This document shows, in pieces, positions 1 through 26,391 of a stretch of DNA of 64,000 nucleotides. This stretch comes from Casuarius casuarius (taxonomy: Eukaryota; Chordata; Aves; Casuariiformes; Casuariidae), in the NCBI GenBank assembly GCA_003342895.1, contig PTFA01000302.1, forward strand, positions 357,151 to 421,150, written 5' to 3'. Both the position numbers and the translations under genes were made by a program. Numbering within the stretch: position 1 is the first letter of the stretch; every line of letters starts with the position of its first letter. A model generated the notes under the pieces. That model was given only the letters and a program-made list of their open reading frames with translations, searched no databases and was not told where the DNA came from.

Positions 1-3000
1 CCACAACAATAGATGCTAAATACAGTCACTGAATACTGACAACCTCCACAGAAAACAGACACACAGAAAGAGATTTTGGGGACAAGAATAAAAAAAAGCA
101 GACAACCCAGAACACGTGGTTCTTGCTGGCACTAGAGCCTATTGTTACAGGAAGGAAGGATCAGATACTATGAAAAACTTCTAACGACAAGAATATCTCT
201 AGGGCTTCGGATTGGGAGATTGGAAGAAGTCTGATGAACAGCAGGAGGAAGGACTATGGAAACAGGATGAAAAGAGAGCTGCAGTAAGTAATGGGACTAC
301 TTCCCTCTAAAATATCCCTAACAATTGTTTTCTTAATCTAGAATATTGCATCAGGCACTCCCCCCTTTGTGCATGAACTGACCCCTTCATAACTTTGAAG
401 GAGATGGACAAAAAAGCACCACTTTAACAGTTACACACGGTATCAAGAGACAGGCAGTGTTGTAAGCTCCTTTTTCAACACAGTTCATTTCAGCTTTCCC
501 TGCACACTCAAGAAACAAGTTCTCAAACTTGTTAAATTCTCTCCCTCTCTGCCCATGTTTGTGTGTACATGCATGTACATTGTAGCCAGTTCCACATCCA
601 CCAAAACAAAGGTAGAATATCACTCTAAAGTCTTCTGGAAAATCACAGCCTAAAAAAGGACTAGGTGGGCATACACCAGCACAGGAAGACAAGAGTAAGT
701 AATTAAAATTCTGCAGCACACTTCCTTTCATGTTGCCTTTCCTACCATGTGCACATACATATATGCACACATACTAGAAGGGAAACAAGATTTTACTGCA
801 GTTTCTGTATTAGTCCTCTTTGACATTTTACTTTCAAACACTTGTATCCAAGCCCAATGAAAGACAAAACGAAATCATTTTACATTTTTATTTCAAATAT
901 CCTTCAGTTCCTCTCCCTGCCCTTCTCAAAACAAAAATTTTATGAACTTGAAAATGGCTTGTGATATACACTCTACACTGTGCCATTTTCAAGCGCAGAT
1001 TTACAAGCAAGCATCTCAGGTTCATTGCCAAGGCAAAATTTGCCTTTTGTCCGGTCTTCTGGCAGCTGTGATGAATCTAAAAAACCCCAGACCTATGGAA
1101 TCTCCTCAAAAAGAACAAAACAGGGTAGGAAGGCTTCATTACAAACATTTCCATTTTATAAAAAGCACAGTTGTAAGCCTTATAATACCTTATGTCACAT
1201 TTTGGGCCTGCACCAGAACAACCTCTCTAGGTAATATAAATATTACTAACAAAAAGCTCAGGTTACACTTGCTTCTCTTACATTCACAGCAAGGGGAAAA
1301 CAAAGCTCCTTGTTTCAGACTCTCTCATATTCCACATTTGCATGCTAAAATGCTTTGTAGTCAAATACCTCCACTGAAACAAACATTATTCCCACCGGAG
1401 TATCTCAACCTCTGTCTAAAAAAAGACTTCCCTGATTTGCCCTGGAATCCCACCACAGTTGAACACAGTGAGTGCTTGGAAAAAAAAATGTTATTTCTAG
1501 GACAAAAATAAATGAAACCATATATTCTTATTCCACAGCACGAAAAAAAAAAGTACTTTCAGGACAAGCTGTGCAGGATGCCTAAACTCACATATTCAGC
1601 ATGTCAGAACATATTGGACAGTGGGTATTTACTTGCTCGTAGGTTCTCTGCACTGTAATAACTTCAGTGACTTGTTTACATACACAAATCAAAGGTTGGG
1701 AAAGAAAGACTGCAAGTTAGCCATTGCTTGAATTCACTGCTGATGGCTTAATCCTATCAGCATCAGTCAGTAATATTACTTTGTTAAGCAAGTTTTTATA
1801 TTTAAAAATAGCTATTATAGAATGTATTTCATGTATATACATGCATATACATATATATACATTATTTTACACACACAGACATACACACACACACAAGGTT
1901 TTCAGTCAACATACAATGCAAATAAAGGGAATTTCATAGCAATCACTGCCTAAGAAATGAAGAAAAGTGATTTTTTGTCAAAGGGAACATGCTCAGTGGT
2001 ATTTGTTTACTTCTCTCTTACTTCTAATTAGTTTTTTATTCCACACTGTTCACTTCCCCTTAAGGCAGCAGGAAAAAAGAAAAGTGGTGTTCTGTACCAT
2101 TTCACAAGTTATTCTGGAATGGTACATTAATTTCTCTCATTTTAATGGGAATTACTGATTAATTGCACACACCCTTAAGATCATATTCATCTGAAAGGCA
2201 TCATTACTGAAACAGAACTTCCACTTCATTTGAAAGTCATTTGTGACCTCCAATGGGTGTTAAAAATGTAGTAGTTGAGGATTCTCATACTAATTTCCTA
2301 TTCATAATTTTTTTCAAATGAGCCTCAGCTAGTTAGGCTATTTCTTTAAAGTTTTTCCATCCTACTTATCCATATCCCTGAGCATTCCAGAGGAAGGGGA
2401 TTTTTTTCTGCCTTCTGATCCAACAGCTAGAGCTGGAGTCTACGTTCCTGCCTCTGGCAAAGCTCTTGCTGAAATCCACAGTAGTACGGTGAATGCAGTC
2501 TGCAGGTTCAGGCCCTTTAAATCTTCGGGGTGCACAAGATCGAAGCCTTGACATTGCAAAGACTCACACAGGATTAACTTCTGCACTCTACAACAATGCT
2601 GGCTTCAAAACCAACTCAAAAATACAGAAGCTATCCAGATTCCTTAAATGAAATGTGAATTATGACTTCCAACAACTGCAGTTTCACTTTTAGTAGGGCA
2701 CTACAAAATGTAAAAGAATTGTTTTTCTGTATGCTTATTTTATTTCCTATGTTTTACACCCACAGTGAATGCTCAAGACCAAAGAGGTGGGCATCAAGTC
2801 CCAACTCTTTGTGCACAAATTTGGTCTGTGAAGTGATAGAAGTCAAAGGCACATTTCCAGTCCTTCTGGAAAACATGTTGGTGTTACAGGGTAGAGGAAC
2901 ATTATCACCTGCAAAAGACAGCATCGCTACTTAAAAACAAAAGAGATGAACAGTCATAGAGATATCTCATGACACCTTTCTGAGGGTACAGAAGAAGACT

Positions 3001-4526
3001 GATGAGCACAACAGCTATAGTCCAAAACACCTGCCAATTTTTTGCTATTATTAAAATGTCATTACACCCTGTCTCCAACCTATAGCATGACAGTATCTTC
3101 ATTACAGACCTCCCTTCTTGGGGGTCATTCTTTTATGAAGTAAACCCTCCCGGATTGAAATTCAGAGAACTGAGTCTAGGCTGGAATGGCAACCATGAAC
3201 GAATTTTACTTTGGGTATTAGGGGAGAAGACAAAAGAGTTTTGGATTCCATTGCGCTTATTGTCACAGCAGTGGACTTCACTGTATCAGGCTTACAATAA
3301 AGTACTGTTAAGTGCCATCTGCTCACCTGGTGATGCTCCACTGTCTTTTAAAGTTGCAGGTTCCCAGGGCAGCAATGAAACTCCTGTTGCATTAGTCCCT
3401 TTCTGTTTGAAATAAAAACTAGAGCAGCTGGACAGCTGGACTAGCTAGCTCTGCCATCCACTAGCTGTGACATCCATGAGAAATCATTATATGGTTAACA
3501 TTCTTTTCCTTGACTTTTCCATCCAAAAGCACCACTACATTGTCTGAAATGGTAAATTAAAAAGGGCTTTCTTGCCTTCTATTTACCCTGCCTCAAAATA
3601 GGAACTGGATTAAACAGCACATCCCAAATTAAAATGCTAAAGATTTTATCATATTGTTACATTTGCATACTGGATGTGTTATTTCCCAGATCCTTTTCCA
3701 AAGAATAACAGAAAGTGTTCCTCCCATTTGGGCTGTGGAATCCCTTGTGGCTTCGGCAATGAGTTATGATCCATTTGAGAAATATTCTTCCAGTATACCT
3801 CTGTGGTGGGAAGTATGTGGGTTTTGCCACAATCTGTTGCTGAAAATTATCAAAACTAATGTTCATAAAGAAAAAAGTCTGTTCAGGATTAATACATCAG
3901 TTAATGTAATATAGTTAATCAGAATGATCCCGCTGAAGTTATATTAAGGTTGAAATCCATCACAGAGACAAAACGATACTCTAATGAAGGCACTCAAAGT
4001 TCTTTTCGAAAACTCTGTGTCCAGAGGAAAAAAACCAATCCTTTTACCTCTAAAATAAGCAACTCATTTGCAACTTCATGAACTAAAATAGGAACTGGAA
4101 ATTGTGTGGGCTCTTCCATTACTGAGTGACCCCACAAGGCACACAGTTCATAGATCAAGTCCCACCCTCTCTTCTACCTCGGCAAGACCACTGTCCCTGC
4201 AATCAGTCCGTACAATTAAAACTTCATTATGAATTCTACTGGCACATGAGCCAAAGAATAAACCAGTTCTTTGGCCCTCAGAATGTGATGTTTCTTCAAT
4301 CTCAGATTAAAAGAAGGAATAAAGTTGTGTTTTTCATTTATGACAGTGCATGCTGTTTGAGGCAAAAGGAACAGATCTGTCCAGAATAAAATTCAATGAT
4401 TTGTTTTCTTTCACTTTCTTTACAGCAAAGCCAATTGGAAAGACTAATCCAAAGCCCCACAAATTTCATTTGAAGCCAATGGATCTTTAAAGCTAAGGAA
4501 AAAAAAATTCCTACAGTAATATTTAC
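1..4526 (-). other. SUSD1 intron/downstream sequence, no certain exon
   Basis: AT-rich non-coding DNA following the third sushi exon. It holds a short (CA)n tract at about 1870-1896 and a few short open frames unlike any family I know. One frame at 2908-2754 (minus) follows a good acceptor and is in the expected phase, but resembles nothing recognisable. No SUSD1 Fn3-like repeat or transmembrane exon was identified. Confidence 0.6.
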
Positions 4527-16983
<12,457 letters not shown>

Positions 16984-17254
16984 AGCGCTGCGGGGGCAAC
17001 CCAAAGGGAGCGGGGGGGCAACCCAAATGGTGTGGGGGCAACCCAAAGGGAGCGGGGGGGCAACCTAAACGGTGTGGGGGCAACCCAAAGGGTGCAAGGC
17101 CACCCAAAGGGAGCAGGGCCACCCCAAAGGGAGCAGGGCCACCCCAGAGGGAGCGGGGGCCACCCCAGAGGGAGCGGGGGCCACCCCAGAGGGAGCGGGG
17201 GCCACCCCAGAGGGAGCTACGCAGCCCACCCATTCGGCGCGGGGGCAACCCCAG
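16984..17254. repeat. GC-rich minisatellite, about 12 units of 20-22 bp, abutting a gap
   Basis: Imperfect tandem units of the form GGGGCAACCCAAAGGGAGCG grade into GGGGCCACCCCAGAGGGAGC. About twelve copies can be counted, the last four almost identical. The array runs directly into the N gap, so its true length is unknown. It creates long spurious open frames on both strands, low-complexity and rich in Gly, Pro and Arg. It lies in or beside the start of SUSD1 intron 1. Confidence 0.85.
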
Positions 17255-17457
17255 NNNNNNNNNNNNNNNNNNNNNNNNNNNNNNNNNNNNNNNNNNNNNN
17301 NNNNNNNNNNNNNNNNNNNNNNNNNNNNNNNNNNNNNNNNNNNNNNNNNNNNNNNNNNNNNNNNNNNNNNNNNNNNNNNNNNNNNNNNNNNNNNNNNNNN
17401 NNNNNNNNNNNNNNNNNNNNNNNNNNNNNNNNNNNNNNNNNNNNNNNNNNNNNNNNN
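17255..17457. other. Assembly gap (203 N)
   Basis: A run of 203 undetermined bases between the minisatellite and the CpG-island core. It probably hides part of SUSD1 exon 1, the first donor site and more of the repeat array. Confidence 0.99.
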
Positions 17458-17469
17458 CCGCCGCCGCAT
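17255..17469 (-). CDS. SUSD1: Probable SUSD1 exon 1 (signal peptide), mostly inside assembly gap
   Basis: The first EGF exon needs an upstream coding exon ending in phase 1, expected to carry the signal peptide, and the CpG island is the right place for it. On the minus strand an ATG at 17469-17467 has A at -3 and starts Met-Arg-Arg-Arg, a plausible basic n-region. The reading frame then runs into 203 N bases at 17457-17255, so the hydrophobic core and donor cannot be seen. Another start hidden in the gap is equally possible. Confidence 0.4.
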
Positions 17470-19424
17470 CCTCCCCCGGGCTGCAGGCAGGGCGGAGGGC
17501 CGCGCCGGCGGCCAGGGCGTCGCGCTGCCCCCTGCGCCTGCCTGCGCCGCCGCGGGCCGGAGGGAGGGAGGGAGGGAGAGAGGGGGCCGCCTGCCCCGCC
17601 CGCAGCCGCCTTATCGCCGCCGCCTGCCCGCCCCGGCCCCGGCCTCGCCTCGGCCCCGCGGCCTTCCCGCCGCGGCCCTGCCGCCTCCCTCTGTGCCCGC
17701 AGCGGCCCCTCCAGCGCCCTTTCCTCGCTCCTCCCTTACCCGCAGGACCCGCTTTCTGCTTGCTTCCTTTCTCCCTCTCTCTCCCCCCGTGGCACAACCG
17801 CTTCCTGCCCCAGGAGGCCGCCGCTGCCCGGCCAGGCGGCTGGCAGTGCTGATAAGGGCGGTGGGCCGCGGCCTGGCTTCAGCTGGAGCTGGGGAGAGGG
17901 CTTGTGACTTCGCGGAAAGGGGGAAAAACAACACTTGGAAAGTTACAGCTTTGTGCTGCCGCGCTGCCCAGCCCGAGGCGGGCCCTCTCGCCCCTGCCAC
18001 CTCCGGGGCCCTGGCCGGAGCCGCTCAGAGGAGGCATGTGCACTGCTCAGCGAGCGGCCCGACTGCGGCTGCGTGCCCACGCGGCATCAAGGTCCCTCCA
18101 ACGCGGAGCAAACGCCTGCTTTGAGGGGCATCCGCTAACTGGCTCCGCTAAAACGGACTGCAGGCTTTGCCAAAGTTGCATATTCAGTTAAAGAAATGCC
18201 ACAAACCATATATACTTGACATTAACTTTCCTCCTCCTTTGGCCTTCCCTGGAGTACCGCCCAATGTTAAAATTTTGTTTTTAATCAGTACCAACAAGGC
18301 TGCCTGAAGGGTTTTCTGCTGCACAAGAGTCTGTCAGTTCTCTAAAGCTGGTGGTCCCTTTGTGAACCTCAATTTTGAAAAGCAGCATAAACTTTTGTCT
18401 AGAAATGCTCATGCTCCAATATTACTACTAAAATAGAAGAGTGTCAAGGAGAACACGAACATAAAGAGAGACTTAGGTGTCTCAATATGCTCTAATGAGC
18501 TTCCTGAAGGAGCTGTCCATGTTCTAGGTTGGCCATACTCTAATGCCATTTAATACTAGTGCTGTCAAGTCCCCTGTCATGGTGAGTTTAAGTGACATAA
18601 CCTGATCTATTGCCGCTGTGTCTTTACAAGCAGTCACTATAACAACAAAGGCTGAATGCAAGCAAAATCCCATTTCATAAAGCTATCAGGTTCACTGATT
18701 TGTTTCTATCTATACAAGCTGATCTGCTCCAGTGTTTTTTAATTACTGTGCTGTCTGCTTATGCACGTGTGCACTTGTAACCAGCTTCTGCTATACCTAC
18801 TCAGCTAGGGCGCAGAGTGATTACATTCTCGTGCAATGCCCAGTTACCACGTAAGTGAACCTACTCCTAGAACAGCATGCTAAAGACTTAGCTACTGCGT
18901 ATCTCTGTCTTAAATTCAGCGGTGGCAAGTATTCTCAATTGTGCAAAGTAGTTTATCACTGTAAAAAAATGATCCAAATGAGCTGTTCTGTAAAACTGAT
19001 GAAAAATGATTTCCAAACGCTTTTTTTCTCTCCCTTAGCAGCCTGCTAGGATGCAAACCCACTAATCAGAGCAGTTTCTACTTTTCCTCTCATAAAAAGT
19101 AGCAGGAGCTACTGTGGAAGTGAAATTATAAGCACCTCATGCACAAAGCAGAAAAAATATTTTTGTCAGGAAACCTGAGGAAATATGAGTGTATCATCAT
19201 GTTTATAAAGAGAACAAGTGATATAAACATACTCTGAAGAAAGTTACAAGGAGATGTATTAGTTGAAGAAAATACAGGGGCTAGACTGGAACAGAAGTCC
19301 TTCCATACTGCTTAGTTGCTGTTTAAGACATACTTCAGCAGTAAATAATCTAGGTGCACACAGAAACTTCTTTATTACATATATGTTGATTACATATCTA
19401 AATTCAAATCACAGTCACTGGAAA

Positions 19425-19640
19425 TAAGGCTCAAAAGGACCTTGAGAGGGTATAAAATCCATTTTTCTGCTCTAAGACAGGATCAGTTCTGCATAAATGA
19501 CTCCTGACAGATACTTGTCTAACTTGCTCTTTAAAATGTCAGTGATGAGAATCCATAGCCTCCCCAAGTAATTTATTCCAGTACTTAGCTCTCTTTGTCA
19601 TTTGAAAATGGTAACCCAAGGTCCATTTTAATTTATAGCT
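19425..19640 (-). mobile_element. Ancient CR1 fragment, minus orientation
   Basis: The plus strand reads as a degraded CR1 3' region: AAAAGGACCTTGAGAGGG, later GACAGATACTTGTCTAACTT, and a block with CCTCCCCAAGTAATTTATTC. It is much more diverged than the other CR1 copies in this window, suggesting an old insertion. The edges are approximate. Confidence 0.6.
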
Positions 19641-20535
19641 AAGATGTGAAGTCCTTGTCCAGTTTGCCACAGCACCTCCATGACCTGGGCCCAGGTTACC
19701 ATCAGGCAGCAAAGGGGGGCAGAGAGTGCTTATGCTGCATGGTCACCAGCCGCAGTCCTGAGCTGCTTGCTTTGCTGAGGAAGAGAACGACTCAGGAAGG
19801 TGAGGCAGGTCAGAGTCCCGACATTTTTACAGCTTAGGCAAATGCAGTTTATTTCATAAAAACCTATTAAATGAAAATATGGGAAAATATCCACATAGAT
19901 TTTCTGTTCTGGACAGGATAAGGATTTTATCTTTTTATTGTCAAATTTAAAGGAGCCAATTTGTAATTACAGTGTTTTCCCCTGTCCTTAATAGCATTAA
20001 ATTTCACTACCCAGAAGGCATCTGTACCACTACTTGCTACCATTTCTCTTTGTGATAAGAAAACAGTTGTGATGGTCAAAGTAATTGAATTCATCCAGAG
20101 ACACTTGGAAGTTTCCTGTGCAGCTTTTCCTTGCAGCTGTCTAAAGGGAGATAATTGAAAATCAAAAAGGCAAGCAGGATTAAACATCTCAGCTGTCTGT
20201 ATTTTTCCAGCTCCTTTGCAGACAGTGAATGTCACTATGTTATTTAAATCATTCTTTTTGTAAGGATGTTTGGCATAGATTACACTACTTCCTCTGACAT
20301 AGTAAGACAAAATATTAGATATTAATGGCTCTTTTAGCGAACAGATTTTTAAAACATGGAAAACATCTTCAGCCAGACTGAATAAATGTAATTTATCCTT
20401 GTGAACAGATCACTGGGCTATTCATAACACAGTTGCATTCTCTTACAGCCTGCTATCAAGTACTTCTTTCCAGCTGGCAAAGACAAGAGTAACTGTAAAT
20501 TGATGGAAGCCTCTTTTTCTGTCTCTGTCTTTCTC

Positions 20536-20585
20536 ACACACACACATGCACACACACATGCACGCCCATGCCCACACACACACAC
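20536..20585. repeat. Interrupted (CA)n microsatellite
   Basis: CACACA runs broken by ATG and GCCC interruptions, about 50 bp, intergenic. Confidence 0.9.
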
Positions 20586-23500
20586 TCTAAATTCTGCCTC
20601 TCTTGTCTATTTCAAATGAATCAGATTAATAATTGGTTTCTGGTTATCCATTTAGTTTCCAGAATAAGCAATAGCAGTTGTTGAAGCATAAATAACAACT
20701 GAAAACTTGGCTGACCCTCTTCAGCTTCTCAAAGTGCTTCACTAAATACTGTGCAGAGAAAAGGTATTCCCTTGTCATAAATTTTGCTGCAGAGGCAATA
20801 TTACTACTGAAATTGTTTGCAGCATGTCTGTCTCTGTGCTCTCAAGTACAGTTTTATGCTATTATCTATGCCCCCATCTCAAGTCCTAACAAATGAAATT
20901 GAGATGAGAAAAAGTAAAGAAATGGGATCTCTGCAAAAGATTTAGAGTGAGATATACCTGAATATATTTGGTTAAACTTTACTTCCTACTGAATGCTTCT
21001 GTAACATTTCCCCAGAGGACAGGCCTTGGATAAAACAGACAGAGCGTGCCGTATATATCTCACAGAGCAAACATGCTAGGCGATAAGCCTGCTGACAGTT
21101 GCTGTTAATCAGAAAAGCAGTTCCACAGAGCAAAAGGGTTGCTATCTGTGGGTTTTAGGAGAGGAGCAGGAGCCCAAACTTGAGCTTTTCCACAAACTCA
21201 CTGTGACCTTAGATAAGATAACCCCTTTCTGTCTCTCTTGGCTCTCCCTTCCCACTCAGCTGTGAAACTTGGATAGTATTCCTGCCTAGGTGTTTTGAGG
21301 CTTAATAGTGTAAAAGTAGGTCTAAGGTGGTGCAGTGTAAACTATTCTGAGCTTTGATGTTACTAAAGTTCGCCCCAATTTTTAAACTGTAAGCAAAGAG
21401 AGAGTTAGCTTCAATCAATTTATGAAGCAGCACCATAATATTGTTGGGTCTTGGAATATCATGCAAGAAAGCTGCTGACTAGCCACTGCCTCAGGTGCTC
21501 CATGCTGTATATACAGGTTGGGTCTTTATTTGGGGCTTAAAATAGCACTCCTTTTACACAGTATAAAAAGAAATACAGTGTTGTGATTTCTTTATCTTCA
21601 GGTAGAAGTACAGACATCTTTTACTTTCTGGTCCTAGAATACCTGCTAAAATCAGAAGAGAAAGAACTGGTCAAAGAAACATTCAGTTACTGCAGGTAAT
21701 TTACCGTTAATACCATCACGGCACTCATACAATGACTTGGACAGATACACATTATCCAGAACAGCTTAATGCTTCCTGCTTTGCCTGCCACCTAGAGCTC
21801 TTCTGCAGGGGTGCTGCCTTTACTGTGGCAGCTGTACTAAACTTGCTAACGAGTTATAGCTAAGGCAGCAGTTAGTGATAATTTGTTTAACAGGCACAGG
21901 AAGAAAACGAACTTCCATTCCTTTTAAGTATTAACTTCCCTCTTACCATTAGCTTTGCTGTGTTTTGGGGCAAGATCTCTCTAGAAGTGTAATCATTAGA
22001 CAGGAAAGAGGACATGTCATATTATCTATGAAGAGCAAAAATCCCATAAGCAGCTCTTACAAAAAGGGCAGTCCAAATTTTGACTAAAGACTGTAAACCA
22101 AACAGCTCTTTTTAAGGTATCCAGGCACCTAAGGATTTTCCCACTGCTGCTCCTTTTCTTACAGACTAACAGTATTTGGTCACATGGTAGTTTCATATTT
22201 GCATCAGCAGTTCATAGTGGGAGAGCAGGGGGGCAAAATCTAATAACGAAACCTTGGATAGTAAATACCTTGACCTTCTCTCTCCTGGTTGTTTTATAAA
22301 CGAGTCAGCTTTCACCTGCTGTTTATCCAGCTTGAAGAAACATTTGTCTTAATTAGACAAATGCAATGTCTGCAATTAGAAAGCACCCCAAGTTACTGTG
22401 TTTTTCAGACTCAGGCAAAACAAAGCCAGAGTTGGCGCCTCAGATTCATAATGTTATGTATTTATTTTTGGCATACAAAGAGAGATTGCTTTTGTTTGGT
22501 TACACAAAAAGCACAAGCTCTGCTCTTCGGTCTTTCAAAATTCAATTAAGTGTAACTATTATTTCTACATTTACTGGCAATCAGAACAGAGGGAGACTCT
22601 GGGTGATGACATTCATACGTTGTCATAAATTGTAATAAAGATACAAGACTGACATTTCTAGGAAAAGAAAAGGTCACCTAGTCTTCTTCTGATACTAATT
22701 GCAAAGCTGACAGCCCTATTTGTCTTCAAATAGTTTACAATATTCCCATAAGACTCTTCAAGTCTATTGGTAATGTGGCTATCCCAAAATTGAGTGGCAA
22801 TAAGAGACCCTTTGCCACAGCAATGAGAGGTTGAATTCTCTCTAGTACTGAACACTTGTTATTGCACCACAAAAATACAGTAGCTGAATAACAAAATCAT
22901 TGACCTTTACAGAGATTTTGTGTACTATCTGCTTCTTCCCACCAAGAACAGGGCCTGTGTTAGTCAGCATGCAGCATGACCTACATAAATATTAGGGATC
23001 AATGATATGCTTAAGGAGGACGGAAACTTCTCCATAAAGGCAAAATAAAGTATTTTGAGGAAGTCTGTTAGCATTTTAAAGGGTCCTAAAAAGGACACAC
23101 ACAACCGGACCACTTAATCATTGCATTTTCTATAGGCCCAAAACTAGGGAGACTGCTATACATTTCTGATAAAGAACTGTGTGTATGAAAATGCATTTTT
23201 GTACCTAGAGGGTTTGGGACATAGGCTTATCAAATCACAAAACCACAAATGTTTGATGCAACTATTTGTTGGCTTTCAGAGAGATTTCTTAAAAGTATTG
23301 TTTAGGATTAAAATATAAAGATATTGCCAAAGTGAAACTGTTCTTTAAATTTAATCATCCCTGCTTTAATCTGAAAATTTAGGCAGAAAAGTCTCCTTGT
23401 AGATGGCACAACAGCTAGGCATGGAAAACATATTTGAACCTCGTACCTTCATGAAAAGTTTATCTGTGTGTAAAAGAGGGGGGGCCTTCTTTTTCCTGCA

Positions 23501-26368
23501 GAATCCTATGTACCAAGGCAAAGTTTTACTTAGTTTTTTGGGGGGAAAAGCTAAAGGGGAATAAGGGAATCATGATAGATGGCAGCTTCTCAAGTTTCTG
23601 AAAATGCAGGTAAACCAAGTGAGATGGCAGGAACACAAAAGGCAGTTTCTCTGTATCACTTAATGTGTGGGATCCTGTCTGTGATGAAGGGTACAATACA
23701 GAAGCAGTCAAAGTAGTTGAACAGAAGAAAAAAATATGTGGAAGCTATTGCACTTTACCATGATCATCAGTGCATGGTGGAAAATGGTTAAATAAACAAA
23801 GCATTGCTAGCAAAAAGAAGCTTAGAGATGTGTGCATATTAGAAGCATAAAAAAAAATAGATAGGCAATATTAACTTTGTTCTGTGCCTAAGGAAAAGTA
23901 ACTACATCTTGGAAATTAGGAAAGTAGAAATAACCTTTTTCTTTGTAGTCTTTTTTTTCTTTTCTTTGTACAAAAATCTGGCCCTTTATGACAACCTGAG
24001 TGCTTCACTGTAGGTTATCAAGAAAAGGAAATGCAGCACATATTAGAAGTGTTTTTCTACCAGTCTCTGAATTATAGATTCGTCCAGCACAGGCCTTCTC
24101 AACCAGCAATTATTCCAAACCTTGGAAATCCAGGCTTTCTTCTAAGCATTTTTTTTTACTCAAAACACTCAATTCTTGCTTATACTAAGTGTAAGTCCTT
24201 CTGCACTGATGATTCTAAAGACAACTGTACATAAAATAAACACACCTATAATAAATATTCAATACATGATATCACAATCTTTTGACATGTTTTAAACTTG
24301 TAGCTTATCATTCCAAGGAATGCATAGCTAAAATGCATTTTAGAATATTCCCCCAAAAGTAACCAGGACAAAGCTGTGAACAAACATATGACATGTCAGA
24401 CAGCTACCATTCTTAGACTACTTTGCTTACCATATGAGGAAGATACAGAGTTGCAGAAGAGTCATAGCAATTGGTCTTTGTCACATACAGTACTTCTCCC
24501 AAAACCTCCAGATGCCAGTAGTAGTATGCAAAGAGGAAAACTGAAGCTAATTAAACATGTTCAAAACTCACAAAAATTCCATAGCAGAATCTGAGCAAGA
24601 AATCACAGTTTTTGTCTTACGGCCTTACAACCACTGTCAGTTGTAGCCTTTAAACTGGCAGGCAAGAAGAGTCCATACAAAAATATAAGCCTTACCTAGA
24701 AAAAGTTATATAAGCAAACAAACAAACAACAAAACAAAACCCCCAAAAGAGCAGGAACCTACTTTGGAGGAGCAGGGCCTACCTAACAGCAGTACACATG
24801 AAGGTCCTTGAATCACAAGCTGTAGATAGCTAGATGTTTCAAACTGGTCGCTTAACAGAAGTTTCCTGGGCCCAAGCCCTGAAAGCAGAGATACTGCCAC
24901 CCATCGCAGCAGTGACAGAGTCTGTCAGAACATGCAGGCACAGTTCTTCCAGACTTTCATACTGCTAACAGAGCTCGCTCTCCGCAAAAAAATGGATGTA
25001 GGTAACATGTGGCTGCTATACATCTCTGTTAATGAGCTACTCCTCTACTTGATACCTGTTTTGCGTTCTTGGAAAGAACACAGAAGACACTGAAGGAACT
25101 TGAGATTTAAATAATCTAAGTCTGTAGGAACTAAATGATCATTACTGTTTACTCTTGTGCTAGACTATTTTTTCATACTACCTACATGACATTTTTTTCG
25201 TTCAAATCCATTTAATGTATAACTATTGTGTTTATAACATTATACAGTTACAGAAATCAAGTATCCCAATTTATAATTGTCGTAATAATACAACACTGTG
25301 TGTATTAATATAGTATCCAGGTAAGTGATCTTAGACTTCGTTCCAGTCTCCCAAAACAAAACAAGGGAGTGCTTTAAAATTAGGCTGAAGGCAGAGTCAC
25401 ATCACTGGCAGGATAGTTGAGAAGGTATGTATTTAAGTTTAGCAGTGTGGTTACTGAAATTGGATCCTGAACCTTGAAAGGGAAAAAAATCAAGATTACT
25501 CAGCAGTATTTCTCAAGATGCATTCAGCATCTTACTCAATAAAGCCCATTGTTTCTATGCAACTGAACTGCAAAGTCATTAGCAATTTTTCTGTTAGATG
25601 GCATGAGACATTAAGTGACCGAGATATCCCAGACAAGACAGGATGTTGTTGCTAATATCTGATGGTTTTGTCAGACCTTTTAGAAATAATTTACTGCTTT
25701 ATCTTTTTTATTTTCCTGCTGATGGATGGCAATAATGACTGTGAAAATATTTTTCAGGGGCTTTTTTTTTTTTTTTTTTTATAAACACAATTTACACAAG
25801 CAGTCATGGTCCTGTGCTGAGTGCTGAATACAGGGCTCCATAAAGAGTTCCTGTAAATTCTTTAGGAATCGTCCTGTAGGTACAAACATATGCAAAATCC
25901 CCCTGAAATTAGGGGTGAAATCAAGCCAGGCCATCTTGTGACAGGCAGGCTGTAACCAACAGTGTCAACCCCAAGCAGAAAAAGACATTTCTGCCATAAA
26001 AAGTCTTATCATCAATAAGCATGGCGCTGCATATTGACTTTGATCTCCATGTGAAAATGACTATCGCTGAATTAACAGTAGAAGGTCTTATCCTGGGAGG
26101 AGCTTAAACTTAAGAACTAAATTGGATAATACATTACTGCTTACTGTAGGATGGGAAGACACTCATTTGTCAACAGACCTGAAGATAACTAAAACTGTGA
26201 TAGGTTTCCTATCAAAATCTTTACCAGTCCAGTATCTGACAGACCAATGAAGGCTCTGAGCAAGAGCATCAGACTGTTGAAACACATATGGGAACAACGT
26301 GAACAGCAAGACTCTTTACGCTTTTGACAAGACAGAGCCTTGAGCTATACAGTCATATTGAAAATGAA

Positions 26369-26391
26369 CACACACACACACACACACACAC
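26369..26391. repeat. (AC)n microsatellite
   Basis: An uninterrupted AC dinucleotide run of about 11-12 units. Confidence 0.95.

Noticed and set aside
387..770. Minus-strand open frame of 127 codons
   Set aside because: No recognisable domain, no cysteine spacing of sushi or EGF type, and no splice sites consistent with SUSD1 phase 1; probably chance.
2905..3102. Minus-strand frame with a hydrophobic stretch (WTIAVVLISLLLYP) as a SUSD1 transmembrane exon
   Set aside because: It is too close to sushi 3, since the expected ectodomain exons between would be missing, and no acceptor in the right phase precedes it.
19927..20310. Intergenic minus-strand frame of 127 codons
   Set aside because: No motif, no splice context, no neighbouring promoter, and length is within chance for 18 kb of DNA.
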